Assembly (NCBI GenBank): GCA_946497905.1
Contig: CAMMMI010000025.1
Span: forward strand, 1 to 18,404
Direction: 5' to 3'
Origin: an uncultured Clostridium sp.
GTDB taxonomy: Bacteria > Bacillota > Clostridia > TANB77 > CAG-508
DNA length: 18,404 nt
Below the pieces are notes generated by a model. It saw only the letters and a program-made list of their open reading frames with translations. It did not search any database and was not told where the DNA came from. A program made the translations under genes and the position numbers. Positions within the stretch are counted from its first letter, which is position 1. Each line of letters begins with the position of its first letter. This document shows, piece by piece, positions 13,238 to 18,404 of this stretch.

Positions 13238-13641
13238 TTAATACCAATCATGTTTTTCATCTCTATTAAGTGAATTGATAGTATCCATTTCTTCGTCAGT
13301 TAGTTCAAAATTAAATAGGCTAATATTTTTTAATTGATGGTCTCATCACTTAATAATTCCTTTTGATGACCTCTACCACCTAATGGATACCAACCTTCTA
13401 TTGCAATTCCTTTACTGTGCATATATTCTAGAACGAATTTTTCCATTTCTCACATATTCTTCCATTATCTTATATGCTTCCACATCATTATCTCCAGGAT
13501 GGTGTAATAATATTAAATCAATATATTATTTTCTTGACTTGGTTTGCTATTATCGTTTCCCTTATTAGTAAACATATAAGCACATACACCTCCAATTACT
13601 AGAATTGTAATAACGATAAATATTATTATTTTACTTCTCAT
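13238..13641 (-). pseudogene. Membrane-anchored aldo/keto reductase, decayed by several deletions
   Basis: From an ATG at 13641 the minus strand encodes an anchor (RSKIIIFIVITILVIGG) and a polar linker (NKGNDNSKPSQEN), then shifts frame into aldo/keto reductase pieces. These are YIDLILLHHPGDND and AYKIMEEYVRNGKIRS, then another frame with LEYMHSKGIAIEGWYPLGGRG up to a TGA-ATT-TAA-type break near 13330, and finally FELTDEEMDTINSLNRDEKH with a normal end DWY at 13238. The N-terminal catalytic part, the GLSN-to-HPYYQ middle and the NADP-binding IPGSSNP segment are missing. Order is preserved, so this is one gene that lost at least three internal segments. It lies 14 bases after the hydrolase stop. 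Confidence 0.82.
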
Positions 13642-13655
13642 TTATAATACACACC

Positions 13656-14645
13656 CTAATTCAAATTTGTTTTAAAAAATTCTACTATTTTATCAAATGG
13701 AATTACATCTAAATTATCATATAAATCTGTATGAACAGCATTTGGAATAATCATAACTTCTTTGTTATCTGTGTATTTACTATTCTTTATCATATCATTA
13801 TAAGCATCTTTACTAAAATAGCAAGAATGTGCTTTTTCTCCATGTATCATTAAAACTGCATTTCTAATTTCATTAGAATATTTTAAAATTGGTTGATTTA
13901 TAAATGACATACAACCTACTTTATTCCAACCTGCGTTAGAATTTAGACTTCTTTTATGATATGCTCTTCCTTTATAATATTCTGAATAATCTTTAACAAA
14001 AAAAGGTGCATCTTCTGGAACAGGTAATTCCATACATCCACCAGCTCTTTCATAAGAGCCTGTTTTGTAATCTATTGTTCTTTGTTCATTTAAAGCTTTT
14101 TTTGTTTGATAACGAGTTTCTTCATTATTTCCTTCATCAAAATAACCATTTGCATTTACTCTTGACATATCATACATAGTAGAGGTAACCGTTGCTTTTA
14201 TTCTTGTATCTAGTGCTGCTACATTTAAAGCAATTCCTCCCCATCCACATATTCCTATAATTCCTATTTTTTCTGGATCAACATTTTCTTGAACTGATAA
14301 AAAGTCTACTGCTGCTTGGAAATCTTCTGTATTTATATCTGGACTTGCCATATATCTTGGAGTACCAAGACTTTCTCCTGTAAATGATGGATCAAATGCT
14401 ATTGTTAGAAAACCTTTTTCTGCCATAGTTTGTGCATATAGTCCACTACATTGTTCTTTTACTGCTCCAAAAGGTCCACATACTGCTATTGCAGGTAGTT
14501 TTCCCTCTATATCCTTTGGCTCATATAAATCAGCTACTAATGTTATTCCATAACGGTTAGCAAAATTTACCTTTCTATGATTTACTTTTTCACTTTTAGA
14601 GAATGTTTTATCCCATTCTTGAACTAAATTTAATTCATTACTCAT
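13656..14645 (-). CDS. Alpha/beta hydrolase (dienelactone hydrolase/YcjY-like)
   Basis: A 329-residue hydrolase. Family landmarks are VNFANRYGITLVADLYEP near the N-terminus, the oxyanion region CGPFGAVKEQCSGLYAQ, FDPSFTGESLGTPR, and the nucleophile elbow IGIIGICGWGG, where the central residue is C133 rather than serine, recalling dienelactone hydrolases. A late histidine (NAVHTDLYDN) fits the triad; the acid is probably near HGEKAHSC. An in-frame ATG 14 codons upstream (14687) is less likely to be the start, because AAAGGTGG stands directly before the ATG at 14645. It follows the collapsed merR gene by one base and is probably under the MerR-type promoter. The substrate is unknown. Confidence 0.87.
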   Translation of the reverse strand: MSNELNLVQEWDKTFSKSEKVNHRKVNFANRYGITLVADLYEPKDIEGKLPAIAVCGPFGAVKEQCSGLYAQTMAEKGFLTIAFDPSFTGESLGTPRYMASPDINTEDFQAAVDFLSVQENVDPEKIGIIGICGWGGIALNVAALDTRIKATVTSTMYDMSRVNANGYFDEGNNEETRYQTKKALNEQRTIDYKTGSYERAGGCMELPVPEDAPFFVKDYSEYYKGRAYHKRSLNSNAGWNKVGCMSFINQPILKYSNEIRNAVLMIHGEKAHSCYFSKDAYNDMIKNSKYTDNKEVMIIPNAVHTDLYDNLDVIPFDKIVEFFKTNLN

Positions 14646-14646
14646 T

Positions 14647-14827
14647 TTATTTTCCACCTTTCTTGTAATTTTTTGGAATTTTATCAACTTCCAACGTTGG
14701 AGAAATAGATGTTACATTTTCAACTACTTTTTCAGTACCTGCTTCAATGGCAGTTTGATAATACCATTCTTTATATTCAAATTCTTGAAGGCATATATTC
14801 TGCTATTTGTTTAATTGAATATGACAT
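14647..14827 (-). pseudogene. MerR family regulator with large internal deletion
   Basis: The ATG at 14827, behind AAAGGAG, starts MSYSIKQIAEYM, the beginning of a MerR helix-turn-helix. After the next few bases the frame changes to a typical MerR C-terminus, LQEFEYKEWYYQTAIEAGTEK, which runs to a TAA at 14647-14649, one base before the hydrolase start. Roughly 60 codons remain of a gene that is usually about 110-150 codons long. Most of the DNA-binding domain is gone and the two parts are out of frame (the first frame hits TGA after PSRI). The operator-promoter upstream is intact. The identification rests on the two terminal motifs plus the promoter type. Confidence 0.72.
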
Positions 14828-14850
14828 TATCATTTCTCCTTTCCAAAAAT

Positions 14851-14881
14851 ATTATACAAGTTCAAGTAAGCTTTAAGTCAA
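14851..14881 (-). promoter_or_regulatory. MerR-type promoter with 19-base spacer
   Basis: On the minus strand TTGACT (14876-14881) and TATAAT (14851-14856) are both near perfect but 19 bases apart, the over-long spacing that MerR activators correct by DNA distortion. An imperfect dyad TTAAAG-CTTA-CTTGAA fills the spacer (14861-14876). It would drive the merR remnant, hydrolase and aldo/keto reductase genes. Confidence 0.75.
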
Positions 14882-14891
14882 TAGTTTTTAT

Positions 14892-14930
14892 AAAAGTTCA
14901 TATAAAAATTTTTTAATTCTTTATATGAAC
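14892..14930 (-). terminator. Terminator of the YcxB-like gene
   Basis: GTTCATATAAA (14896-14906) and TTTATATGAAC (14920-14930) form a perfect 11-base stem with a 13-base loop. On the minus strand it is followed by TTTTATAAAAAC. It lies 30 bases after the stop at 14960. Confidence 0.6.
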
Positions 14931-14959
14931 AAGGCAAATTACTACTGATGTTCAACTTA

Positions 14960-15958
14960 CTATTTCATTTCTTCTTCAATAACATTTACTATTTCATCTA
15001 ATTCATTCTTATATTGTGTATCCCCAATACCATAAAAAACATAATTATCTTTTCTAATTAAAATGACATATTGTTCTTCATTGTTTATTACATATTTTTG
15101 ATAATTTCTACTACTCTTAACTATATATTCTGGCTTTATGTTATTATCTGTCTCGTTATTTGCCCAATATTCCATATTTCTTTTAGCATCATTATCATTT
15201 CCAAATTCATATAGGTAGCACTTAGTATATTCATAATTCTTAGAAATTGTTACTTGCTTCGTATTTTTACCATTATATACACTTTCTTTTATTTCTGCCT
15301 TGTATCCATTTTGCTCTAATGATACTATGTAATTATCCATTTGATATTGCTTTAATGTGCATAAGACGATAGATACTAGAACTGTTATAGTAAATAGAAC
15401 AAACATTACTTTTCTTACTACTAACCATCCTTTAGAGTTTATTACTTTTTTCTTTTTTAGGTTATTGCACACAGAAAATAAATATTTTATCAATTCTTCT
15501 TTTGTTCCACCGTCTAAATTATTTTTATTTAATATAATACCCATATTATATTTTAGTTTTAGAATAATTAAATTTTTGGTTTCTATAATTCCTATTATTT
15601 GACTAAAATCATAACTTGCAATATTTCCTTTCTTTGAGGTATATACAATTTTTTCTTTGTCGATTTTAACATTTCCTTCCTCGTCTTCATTGTTATTTAA
15701 ACTTTTATATCTCTTATATTGTAATTTATTTCGCCCTGTCACTTTCTTTAAAAGTGCAAAAATTCCAAGTAATACACCAAATGTAATTACTGTTTCATAA
15801 TTTTTATAGATTATACATAAAATCAACAAAACTAATACTACAAATAACATTATTATACTTGATTTGTTTGTTGCTATATATCCAGCCGAAAATTCTTTAT
15901 ATGTTTTATAATCTAATGTATATTTTGAATTAAATTCTCTTTTATTTTCCTTATCCAT
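14960..15958 (-). CDS. YcxB-like membrane protein with C-terminal extracellular domain
   Basis: A 332-residue membrane protein of unknown function. The first half looks like a YcxB-type protein: two adjacent hydrophobic segments (about residues 34-50 and 55-70), then a soluble domain with KIDKEKIVYTSKKGNIASYDFSQI and a LIILKLKYNMGIILNKNNL strand pair. A third hydrophobic segment (about 185-205) leads to a polar C-terminal domain of about 125 residues ending NELDEIVNVIEEEMK, which I do not recognise. The ATG at 15958 is chosen because AAAGGTGG lies before it; an upstream GTG (15970) overlaps that site. It follows the Ogt cluster by about 55 bases with no terminator seen between. Confidence 0.72.
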   Translation of the reverse strand: MDKENKREFNSKYTLDYKTYKEFSAGYIATNKSSIIMLFVVLVLLILCIIYKNYETVITFGVLLGIFALLKKVTGRNKLQYKRYKSLNNNEDEEGNVKIDKEKIVYTSKKGNIASYDFSQIIGIIETKNLIILKLKYNMGIILNKNNLDGGTKEELIKYLFSVCNNLKKKKVINSKGWLVVRKVMFVLFTITVLVSIVLCTLKQYQMDNYIVSLEQNGYKAEIKESVYNGKNTKQVTISKNYEYTKCYLYEFGNDNDAKRNMEYWANNETDNNIKPEYIVKSSRNYQKYVINNEEQYVILIRKDNYVFYGIGDTQYKNELDEIVNVIEEEMK

Positions 15959-16013
15959 TTTATCAACCACCTTTTATTATAATATTTAATGTCAATCATT
16001 TGTTTAGTTAGAT

Positions 16014-16256
16014 TTATAAAGCTGTTCCTTTCTTTGGTACAGAATATTTACTTGTATCTACACCTTCTAATTCTAAAAGTTTTAATTTATTATTTATTCC
16101 TCCACCATATCCGGTTAAACTTCCATTTGTTCCCACTACTCTATGGCAAGGTATAATAATACAAATAGGATTCCAACCTACTGCTGTTAAATTTTCCCCA
16201 TCAGAATTTAAAGTAATGATTCCAAGTGGAGATTGATATTTTTTACTATAAATCAT
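16014..16256 (-). CDS. Ogt-family gene with internal deletion (80 residues)
   Basis: An 80-residue reading frame with both ends of a methylated-DNA-protein cysteine methyltransferase. The N-terminus is normal for Ogt (MIYSKKYQSPLGIITLNSDG). After ENLTAVGW it jumps directly to NPICIIIPCHRVVGTNGSLT and a normal C-terminus. The acceptor cysteine is C37. Compared with the intact paralogue two genes upstream, about 100 residues are missing, including most of the N-terminal domain and the DNA-recognition helix. The frame is open and GGAGG precedes the ATG, so it is probably translated, but repair activity is very unlikely. It is 9 bases after the second gene of the cluster. Confidence 0.85.
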   Translation of the reverse strand: MIYSKKYQSPLGIITLNSDGENLTAVGWNPICIIIPCHRVVGTNGSLTGYGGGINNKLKLLELEGVDTSKYSVPKKGTAL

Positions 16257-16597
16257 TATTGCCTCCTATATATTCCATTTATACTTTTTTAAATCAACAC
16301 ATTTTTCATTTTTAAATGCTACTCCTTCATCTTGTAATAATCTTTTCTGCTCTATAAAATATGGTGCTATTCTTCCATTACAATTTACAACTCTATGACA
16401 AGGATATTTTCCATAAAATTCTGCCATACTTAATATTTTTCCAATTAAACGAGAGTTTTTAGGTTTTCCTGCCAAATATGCAATTTGTCCATAAGTTGCA
16501 ACATTTCCTTCTGGTATTTCTTCAACAATGGAAAGAACTAAATAAATCAAATCATCATTTAATATTTTTGTCATTATATAGCTGTTCCTTTCTTTGG
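16020..16597. repeat. 18-base direct repeat at the ends of two ogt paralogues
   Basis: The sequence AGCTGTTCCTTTCTTTGG occurs at 16020-16037 and again at 16580-16597, 560 bases apart. Both copies encode the PKKGTA end of an Ogt-type protein, so this is paralogy rather than a mobile-element repeat. It could nevertheless serve as homology for deletion of one copy. Confidence 0.7.
16266..16574 (-). CDS. MGMT-family DNA-binding domain protein (102 residues)
   Basis: A stand-alone MGMT DNA-binding domain without the N-terminal ribonuclease-H-like domain. It has the helix-turn-helix region IPEGNVATYGQIAYLAGKP, an arginine in NSRLIGKIL at the arginine-finger position (R42), and the active-site motif YPCHRVVNCNG with C59. 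Alkyltransferase-like proteins (ATL/YbaZ) have the same size but tryptophan in place of the cysteine, so this looks like a minimal, possibly catalytic, relative. Its ATG overlaps the stop of the intact ogt gene by one base (TAATG), giving tight coupling. Confidence 0.87.
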   Translation of the reverse strand: MTKILNDDLIYLVLSIVEEIPEGNVATYGQIAYLAGKPKNSRLIGKILSMAEFYGKYPCHRVVNCNGRIAPYFIEQKRLLQDEGVAFKNEKCVDLKKYKWNI

Positions 16598-17113
16598 CAC
16601 AAACAAATTACTCATATCGACTTTTTCGTGTTCCAATAAATATTTTTTTCTTTTTACTCCTCCTGCATAACCTGTTAAACTTCCATTACTTCCTACAACC
16701 CTATGGCATGGAATAATAATCGAAATTGGGTTATGCCCAACAGCACCTCCGACTGCTTGTGCTGACATTTTCTTTATTCCTTTTTCTTTTGCTATTTGTT
16801 TTGCTATATCATTGTAAGTTATTACTTTACCATAAGGAATATCACAAAGTATTTTCCATACACATTTTCTAAATTCACTACCAACAGGTTCTATTTCTAA
16901 TTCATTTATTTTTGGTTTTTCTCCACCAAAATATCTATCTAGCCATTTTTTTGTTTTATTGAGAATCTTATTATCCTCTACTTCCTGTAATTCTTCTTTG
17001 AAATTTGATAAATAATATTTTTGATTTTCTATCCATAAACCAATTAATTTATCGTTTTTTGTGGCAAGTAAAATGTTTCCAACTGGTGAATTATAGTATG
17101 TTGTATATATCAT
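16574..17113 (-). CDS. ogt: Methylated-DNA-[protein]-cysteine S-methyltransferase
   Basis: A full-length (179-residue) Ogt-type suicide enzyme that removes O6-alkyl groups from guanine in DNA. The N-terminal domain runs to about residue 80. The C-terminal domain has IPYGKVITYNDIAKQIA, SAQAVGGAVGHNPI and the active-site motif PCHRV with C136, followed by GSNGSLTGYAGG. Everything needed for activity seems present. AGGATG precedes the ATG. It is the first of three consecutive MGMT-family genes, probably one transcript, about 60 bases after the TIGR04076 gene. Confidence 0.93.
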   Translation of the reverse strand: MIYTTYYNSPVGNILLATKNDKLIGLWIENQKYYLSNFKEELQEVEDNKILNKTKKWLDRYFGGEKPKINELEIEPVGSEFRKCVWKILCDIPYGKVITYNDIAKQIAKEKGIKKMSAQAVGGAVGHNPISIIIPCHRVVGSNGSLTGYAGGVKRKKYLLEHEKVDMSNLFVPKKGTAI

Positions 17114-17174
17114 TTTTTCACATCCTATCTCATCTTAAAATCATTAAAGTTAATATTATTATTTTCTTATTGTA

Positions 17175-17564
17175 CTAATAATCTATTCTTTCAATTTTGA
17201 AAATTACAGGTCTAGTTCCATCTGAACAGCAAGCTATCATTGTATTTTCTTCTTTCATCCAACCTCTCATAATAGAACCACCTTGTAATCCTGTGTAAAT
17301 ATATCTTGATATTGCATCCCATAACTCTGAACAATGTGGCATTTTTGGTCCTCCGGCAACAGTATCTGGATTAGCATTTGTTTTTACTAATGTATTTAAT
17401 CCCATGTGCCAAAAATCATCTTTTTTGCCATCTCTTTCAAAAATAAATTCATCTCCCACATTATAACAAGGACAAGGTCCTGCTTTTGGATCAGCACAAT
17501 ACTGTTCCTGTAATTCTGGATATAACTTTTTATCAATAACTGTAACCTTTATTTTATGTTTCAT
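17175..17564 (-). CDS. TIGR04076 family protein
   Basis: A 129-residue protein matching the TIGR04076 pattern: KVTVIDKKLYPELQEQYCAD near the N-terminus, then a cysteine pair in GPCPCYNVGDEFIFE, MPHCSELWDAISRYI, and ACCSDGTRPVIFKIERID at the C-terminus. The five or so conserved cysteines suggest metal or cluster binding, which is inference. The family has no established function. Its ATG overlaps the stop of the truncated nitroreductase (ATGA), and its ribosome binding site AAAAGGAGG lies inside the end of that gene. Confidence 0.82.
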   Translation of the reverse strand: MKHKIKVTVIDKKLYPELQEQYCADPKAGPCPCYNVGDEFIFERDGKKDDFWHMGLNTLVKTNANPDTVAGGPKMPHCSELWDAISRYIYTGLQGGSIMRGWMKEENTMIACCSDGTRPVIFKIERIDY

Positions 17565-17881
17565 GATACTTTTCCTCCTTTTATTTTATATAATATTTCT
17601 TTATTTGCTCCTTTATCTGCTAAAACAATCAATATAACTGGAGCTCCATAAAATGGATCAATTCCTTCTTTAAATCCTGCTATTTTTCTGTTTTCCTCTG
17701 CTATCTTATCACGCATTCCTTTATTTGTAACAGCAATTATAATTGGTGATTGTTTTCCCATACCTGTTGGAGCATAAGTTCCTGCTTTGATAACACTATT
17801 TAATTCTTCATTAGTTATCATATCTGGCTTAAATTTTCTACAACTTCTTCTTTCTTCTAAAACTTTCAATGTTTCATTAAT
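17561..17881 (-). CDS. Truncated nitroreductase with degenerate start codon
   Basis: The N-terminal part of a small nitroreductase: NETLKVLEERRSCRKF, then AGTYAPTGMGKQSP, and DPFYGAPVILIVLADKG. After that it ends within 20 residues (GANKEILYKIKGGKVS), whereas relatives are about 170 residues and carry a second FMN-binding half. The last codons are the ribosome binding site of the next gene, so the 3' part was deleted up to that point. In frame and 9 bases after AGGAG, where relatives begin ATG-AAT-GAA, this gene has ATT (17879-17881); the first conventional alternative start is TTG at 17869. Probably non-functional; a folded remnant cannot be excluded. Confidence 0.78.
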   Translation of the reverse strand: MNETLKVLEERRSCRKFKPDMITNEELNSVIKAGTYAPTGMGKQSPIIIAVTNKGMRDKIAEENRKIAGFKEGIDPFYGAPVILIVLADKGANKEILYKIKGGKVS

Positions 17882-17918
17882 TTAAAATATCTCCTATAAG
17901 TTACTAATTTATGTTTCG

Positions 17919-17948
17919 ATTATATCATAACGAGCAAGTAATTTTCAA
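17919..17948 (-). promoter_or_regulatory. Promoter of the nitroreductase-remnant/TIGR04076/ogt unit
   Basis: On the minus strand TTGAAA (17943-17948) and TATAAT (17919-17924) are 18 bases apart, with an added TG in the extended -10 position (17926-17927). It lies 38 bases before the degenerate start at 17881. The -35 box is in the loop region of the inverted repeat at 17932-17963. Confidence 0.65.
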
Positions 17949-17963
17949 CTTAATTACTTGCTC
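17932..17963. repeat. Perfect 12-base inverted repeat over a -35 box
   Basis: GAGCAAGTAATT (17932-17943) and AATTACTTGCTC (17952-17963) are perfect arms around 8 bases. On the minus strand no T tract follows (GTTATGAT); on the plus strand the following bases (TGTTTATTGTTATTT) are only loosely T-rich. It may be a terminator for the small gene upstream, an operator for the promoter it overlaps, or both. Confidence 0.65.
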
Positions 17964-17987
17964 TGTTTATTGTTATTTATCTCCTAC

Positions 17988-18110
17988 TTATGAAATGAAA
18001 TGCAAAACAATAGGAATAAGCAGAATTAAAATTGCACCTACTACACATATAGCAATCACTTTTTGAAAACTTCGTTTTTGTTGTTCACTCATATTATTAT
18101 ACCATTTCAT
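17988..18110 (-). CDS. Small single-span membrane protein, 40 residues
   Basis: A short ORF with a polar N-terminus (MKWYNNMSEQQKRSFQK) and one hydrophobic helix (about residues 18-38, VIAICVVGAILILLIPIVL), ending HFIS. AGGAGGT stands 9 bases before the ATG at 18110, an ideal ribosome binding site and the strongest argument that it is real. No family was recognised. It ends 25 bases before the inverted repeat at 17932-17963. It could be a regulatory membrane peptide, but nothing in the sequence says of what. Confidence 0.65.
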   Translation of the reverse strand: MKWYNNMSEQQKRSFQKVIAICVVGAILILLIPIVLHFIS

Positions 18111-18184
18111 ACACTATTACCTCCTAATAAATTAAACAAAAAATTACTATAAGTTTATAATATTACAAAATTTTAATTTGTATT

Positions 18185-18361
18185 TTATTTTTTTCTTGAT
18201 TTTATTTTATCAACTATGTAAACAATAATATCTAAAAATATTCCAATCATTAGACCAAATATTATTTCTTCATTTTTTTCGCCCTGTGCTAATTTTAATA
18301 TTCTACATATAAATACTGAAATAATTGGAATAAATATATAGGTTAAATATTTATATAAATT
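18185..18361 (-). pseudogene. Startless reading frame for a small two-helix membrane protein
   Basis: An open frame of 58 codons on the minus strand encodes two hydrophobic segments, YIFIPIISVFICRIL and IIFGLMIGIFLDIIVYIV, separated by a charged loop (KLAQGEKNEE), with a basic end DKIKSRKK. The frame is bounded upstream by TAA (18362-18364), and the only ATG in it is late, before the second segment. The composition looks like a genuine small membrane protein that has lost its start. The rest of 18111-18404 shows no other gene. Confidence 0.45.
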
Positions 18362-18374
18362 TTATATATTTTTA

Positions 18375-18404
18375 TTGACTTTTTACATATAAATAGCTTA
18401 TAAT
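18375..18404 (+). promoter_or_regulatory. Plus-strand promoter at the window edge
   Basis: TTGACT (18375-18380) and TATAAT (18399-18404) are separated by 18 bases on the plus strand, pointing out of the window. A divergent gene is expected to start just beyond 18404. Confidence 0.55.

Noticed and set aside
13383..13568. 61-codon plus-strand frame in the region after lysR
   Set aside because: The minus strand here encodes recognisable aldo/keto reductase fragments, which explain the region; the plus-strand frame lacks a ribosome binding site.
13415..14811. Shared 11-base string AGAATATATGC near the deletion junctions of the aldo/keto reductase and merR remnants
   Set aside because: In both cases it encodes plausible native residues (EYM) and the genome is very AT-rich, so chance is a sufficient explanation; not treated as a recombination signal.
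15976..15995. Perfect TTGACA (15990-15995) and TATAAT (15976-15981) before the YcxB-like gene
   Set aside because: They are only 8 bases apart, too close to work as one promoter.
16266..16574. Calling the 102-residue protein an alkyltransferase-like (ATL) protein
   Set aside because: ATL proteins replace the acceptor cysteine, usually with tryptophan. Here PCHRV with cysteine is intact, so the neutral MGMT-family call was kept.
1..18404. CRISPR array, tRNA genes, riboswitches or insertion sequences
   Set aside because: No regularly spaced repeats, cloverleaf-like sequences, conserved riboswitch cores, transposase frames or terminal inverted repeats were seen on either strand.

Overview
The window is very AT-rich (by eye well under 35% G+C), with strong AGGAGG-type ribosome binding sites, intrinsic terminators and ordinary stop codons including TGA. 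Its families (BceAB/Yxd-type peptide-sensing module, YxeA, prolyl-tRNA deacylase of the PrdX type, exported flavodoxin, TIGR04076, DUF1848) point to a low-GC Bacillota chromosome, most likely an anaerobic Clostridia-type organism. That assignment is inference. All genes except one LysR regulator lie on the minus strand. No rRNA, tRNA, CRISPR array, phage gene or transposase was seen.

Layout from right to left, the main direction of transcription. At 18404-17561 there are two small membrane ORFs (one without a start codon) and a truncated nitroreductase. A TIGR04076 protein follows, then three tandem MGMT/Ogt-family genes: one intact, one minimal and one with an internal deletion. Next come a YcxB-like membrane protein (14960-15958), a collapsed MerR regulator behind an intact MerR-type promoter, an alpha/beta hydrolase, and a decayed, membrane-anchored aldo/keto reductase. 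A plus-strand LysR regulator (12270-13157) diverges from a small ORF, an anchored cyclophilin-like protein, a second aldo/keto reductase remnant and an anchored flavodoxin. Then come a RelE/ParE-type toxin-antitoxin pair (9746-10331), a frameshifted HAM1/RdgB-like NTP pyrophosphatase, and a four-gene MarR operon (MarR, SPL-type radical SAM protein, DUF1848, nitroreductase; 6074-8966). The left end holds a YbaK/PrdX deacylase, a complete Bce/Yxd-type detoxification module (response regulator, kinase, ATPase, permease, YxeA; 202-5328) and the start of another ABC ATPase.

How the parts work together. In the Bce-type module the regulator-kinase pair has its own promoter and ends at an intrinsic terminator. 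A TNACA-N4-TGTAA site then sits in front of the ATPase-permease-YxeA operon, so the regulatory circuit can be read from the DNA. The MarR, LysR, MerR and antitoxin units each carry an inverted repeat placed for autoregulation.

The most distinctive property of the window is gene decay by internal deletion. The aldo/keto reductase, MerR, third Ogt and right-hand nitroreductase genes have lost internal or terminal segments while their ends and control regions remain. The radical SAM gene carries an extra leader that closely matches the N-terminus of the nitroreductase two genes downstream. I did not find a clear, wholly new multi-gene defence or mobile system. The best candidates for something undescribed are the set of membrane-anchored redox proteins under LysR and the MarR-controlled SPL/DUF1848 pair.
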